A model generated the notes under the pieces. That model searched no databases. It had not been told where the DNA came from and saw only the letters and a program-made list of their open reading frames with translations. A stretch of 64,000 bases of DNA, from positions 1,453,421 through 1,517,420 of the forward strand of contig VXAZ01009370.1 in assembly GCA_013399875.1 (NCBI GenBank). The letters are read 5' to 3'. The position numbers and the translations under genes are program-made. Shown piece after piece: positions 63,801 through 64,000 of the stretch (the first letter of the stretch is position 1; each line of letters begins with the position of its first letter). This DNA is from Gymnorhina tibicen. Its lineage: Eukaryota; Chordata; Aves; Passeriformes; Artamidae.

Positions 63801-64000
63801 CCTAGAGGGAATCTTTTTGTCTGGTAAATATGTAGGACTCCTAAAGAGATGTTACACCATGTCATACTAATCCTCCTCAGTTCCTGGATTACTGGACCAA
63901 ACACACAGTGACAGCCTTTTCAGAGCCACGGGCTCACATGGCAACGCCCTCTGCCTAAAGGCAAACCCACAAGGGTTCCAGAAGGAATTCAGACCAGCTA
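60859..64000. other. Intergenic DNA, no gene recognised
   Basis: No exon or transposon is supported. The minus frame at 63143-63334 (63 codons) reads somewhat like protein (HREFWFHPVGLYVVSVQGG) but matches no family I know and has no clear splice context. The last 400 bp are AT-rich and unremarkable. Confidence 0.45.

Noticed and set aside
1..64000. CRISPR array, operon, phage or bacterial defence system
   Set aside because: The window is vertebrate nuclear DNA: spliced gene, CR1 elements, no repeat-spacer array and no dense collinear open frames.

Overview
The window looks like avian, or at least sauropsid, nuclear DNA. It carries several 5'-truncated CR1-type LINE fragments, two of which still show the CR1-like ATTCTATG-type 3' end or its complement. 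It has low CpG outside one island, spliced genes and no bacterial gene organisation. The species cannot be read from the sequence. Two short runs of N (10356-10378 and 50231-50256), each set in A or T homopolymer, are assembly gaps.

Only one protein-coding gene is firmly supported. It is a complete, three-exon forkhead transcription factor gene on the minus strand (37919 down to 36062, 252 codons plus stop), which I recognise as FOXL3, the intron-containing paralogue of FOXL2. All three exons have clean boundaries. The initiator ATG is bounded by an upstream in-frame TGA, and the forkhead fold, recognition helix and arginine-rich basic tail are intact. A CpG-rich segment (about 38100-38570) lies upstream. 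Between it and the ATG is a long polypurine run on the sense strand (37986-38063). Near 38357-38395 there is a compact cluster of putative forkhead, ATF/CREB-like and NR5A-like motifs.

The rest of the window, about 36 kb downstream and 26 kb upstream of FOXL3, reads as non-coding DNA. It contains six CR1 fragments (22508-22853 plus; 41112-41385, 42609-42787, 49240-49542, 60166-60400 and 60731-60858 minus). It also contains one 5S-rRNA-like retroposon relic (12255-12400), short simple repeats, and AT-rich blocks dense in homeodomain-like TAATTA and palindromic motifs (about 20460-20760, 24300-25500, 28630-28990, 33060-33650, 40640-40960). Those blocks have the texture of conserved regulatory DNA, but this cannot be proved without alignment.

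The picture is of a single developmental or germline transcription factor gene in a gene-poor neighbourhood. I found no undescribed multi-gene system. The best second-look items are the FOXL3 gene and its upstream motif cluster, the 5S-derived element, the TTACGTAA-centred palindrome at 33091-33104, the repeated poly(A)-CCCGAA signature flanking the first gap, and two open frames of uncertain meaning (11396-11613 and 26103-26909).
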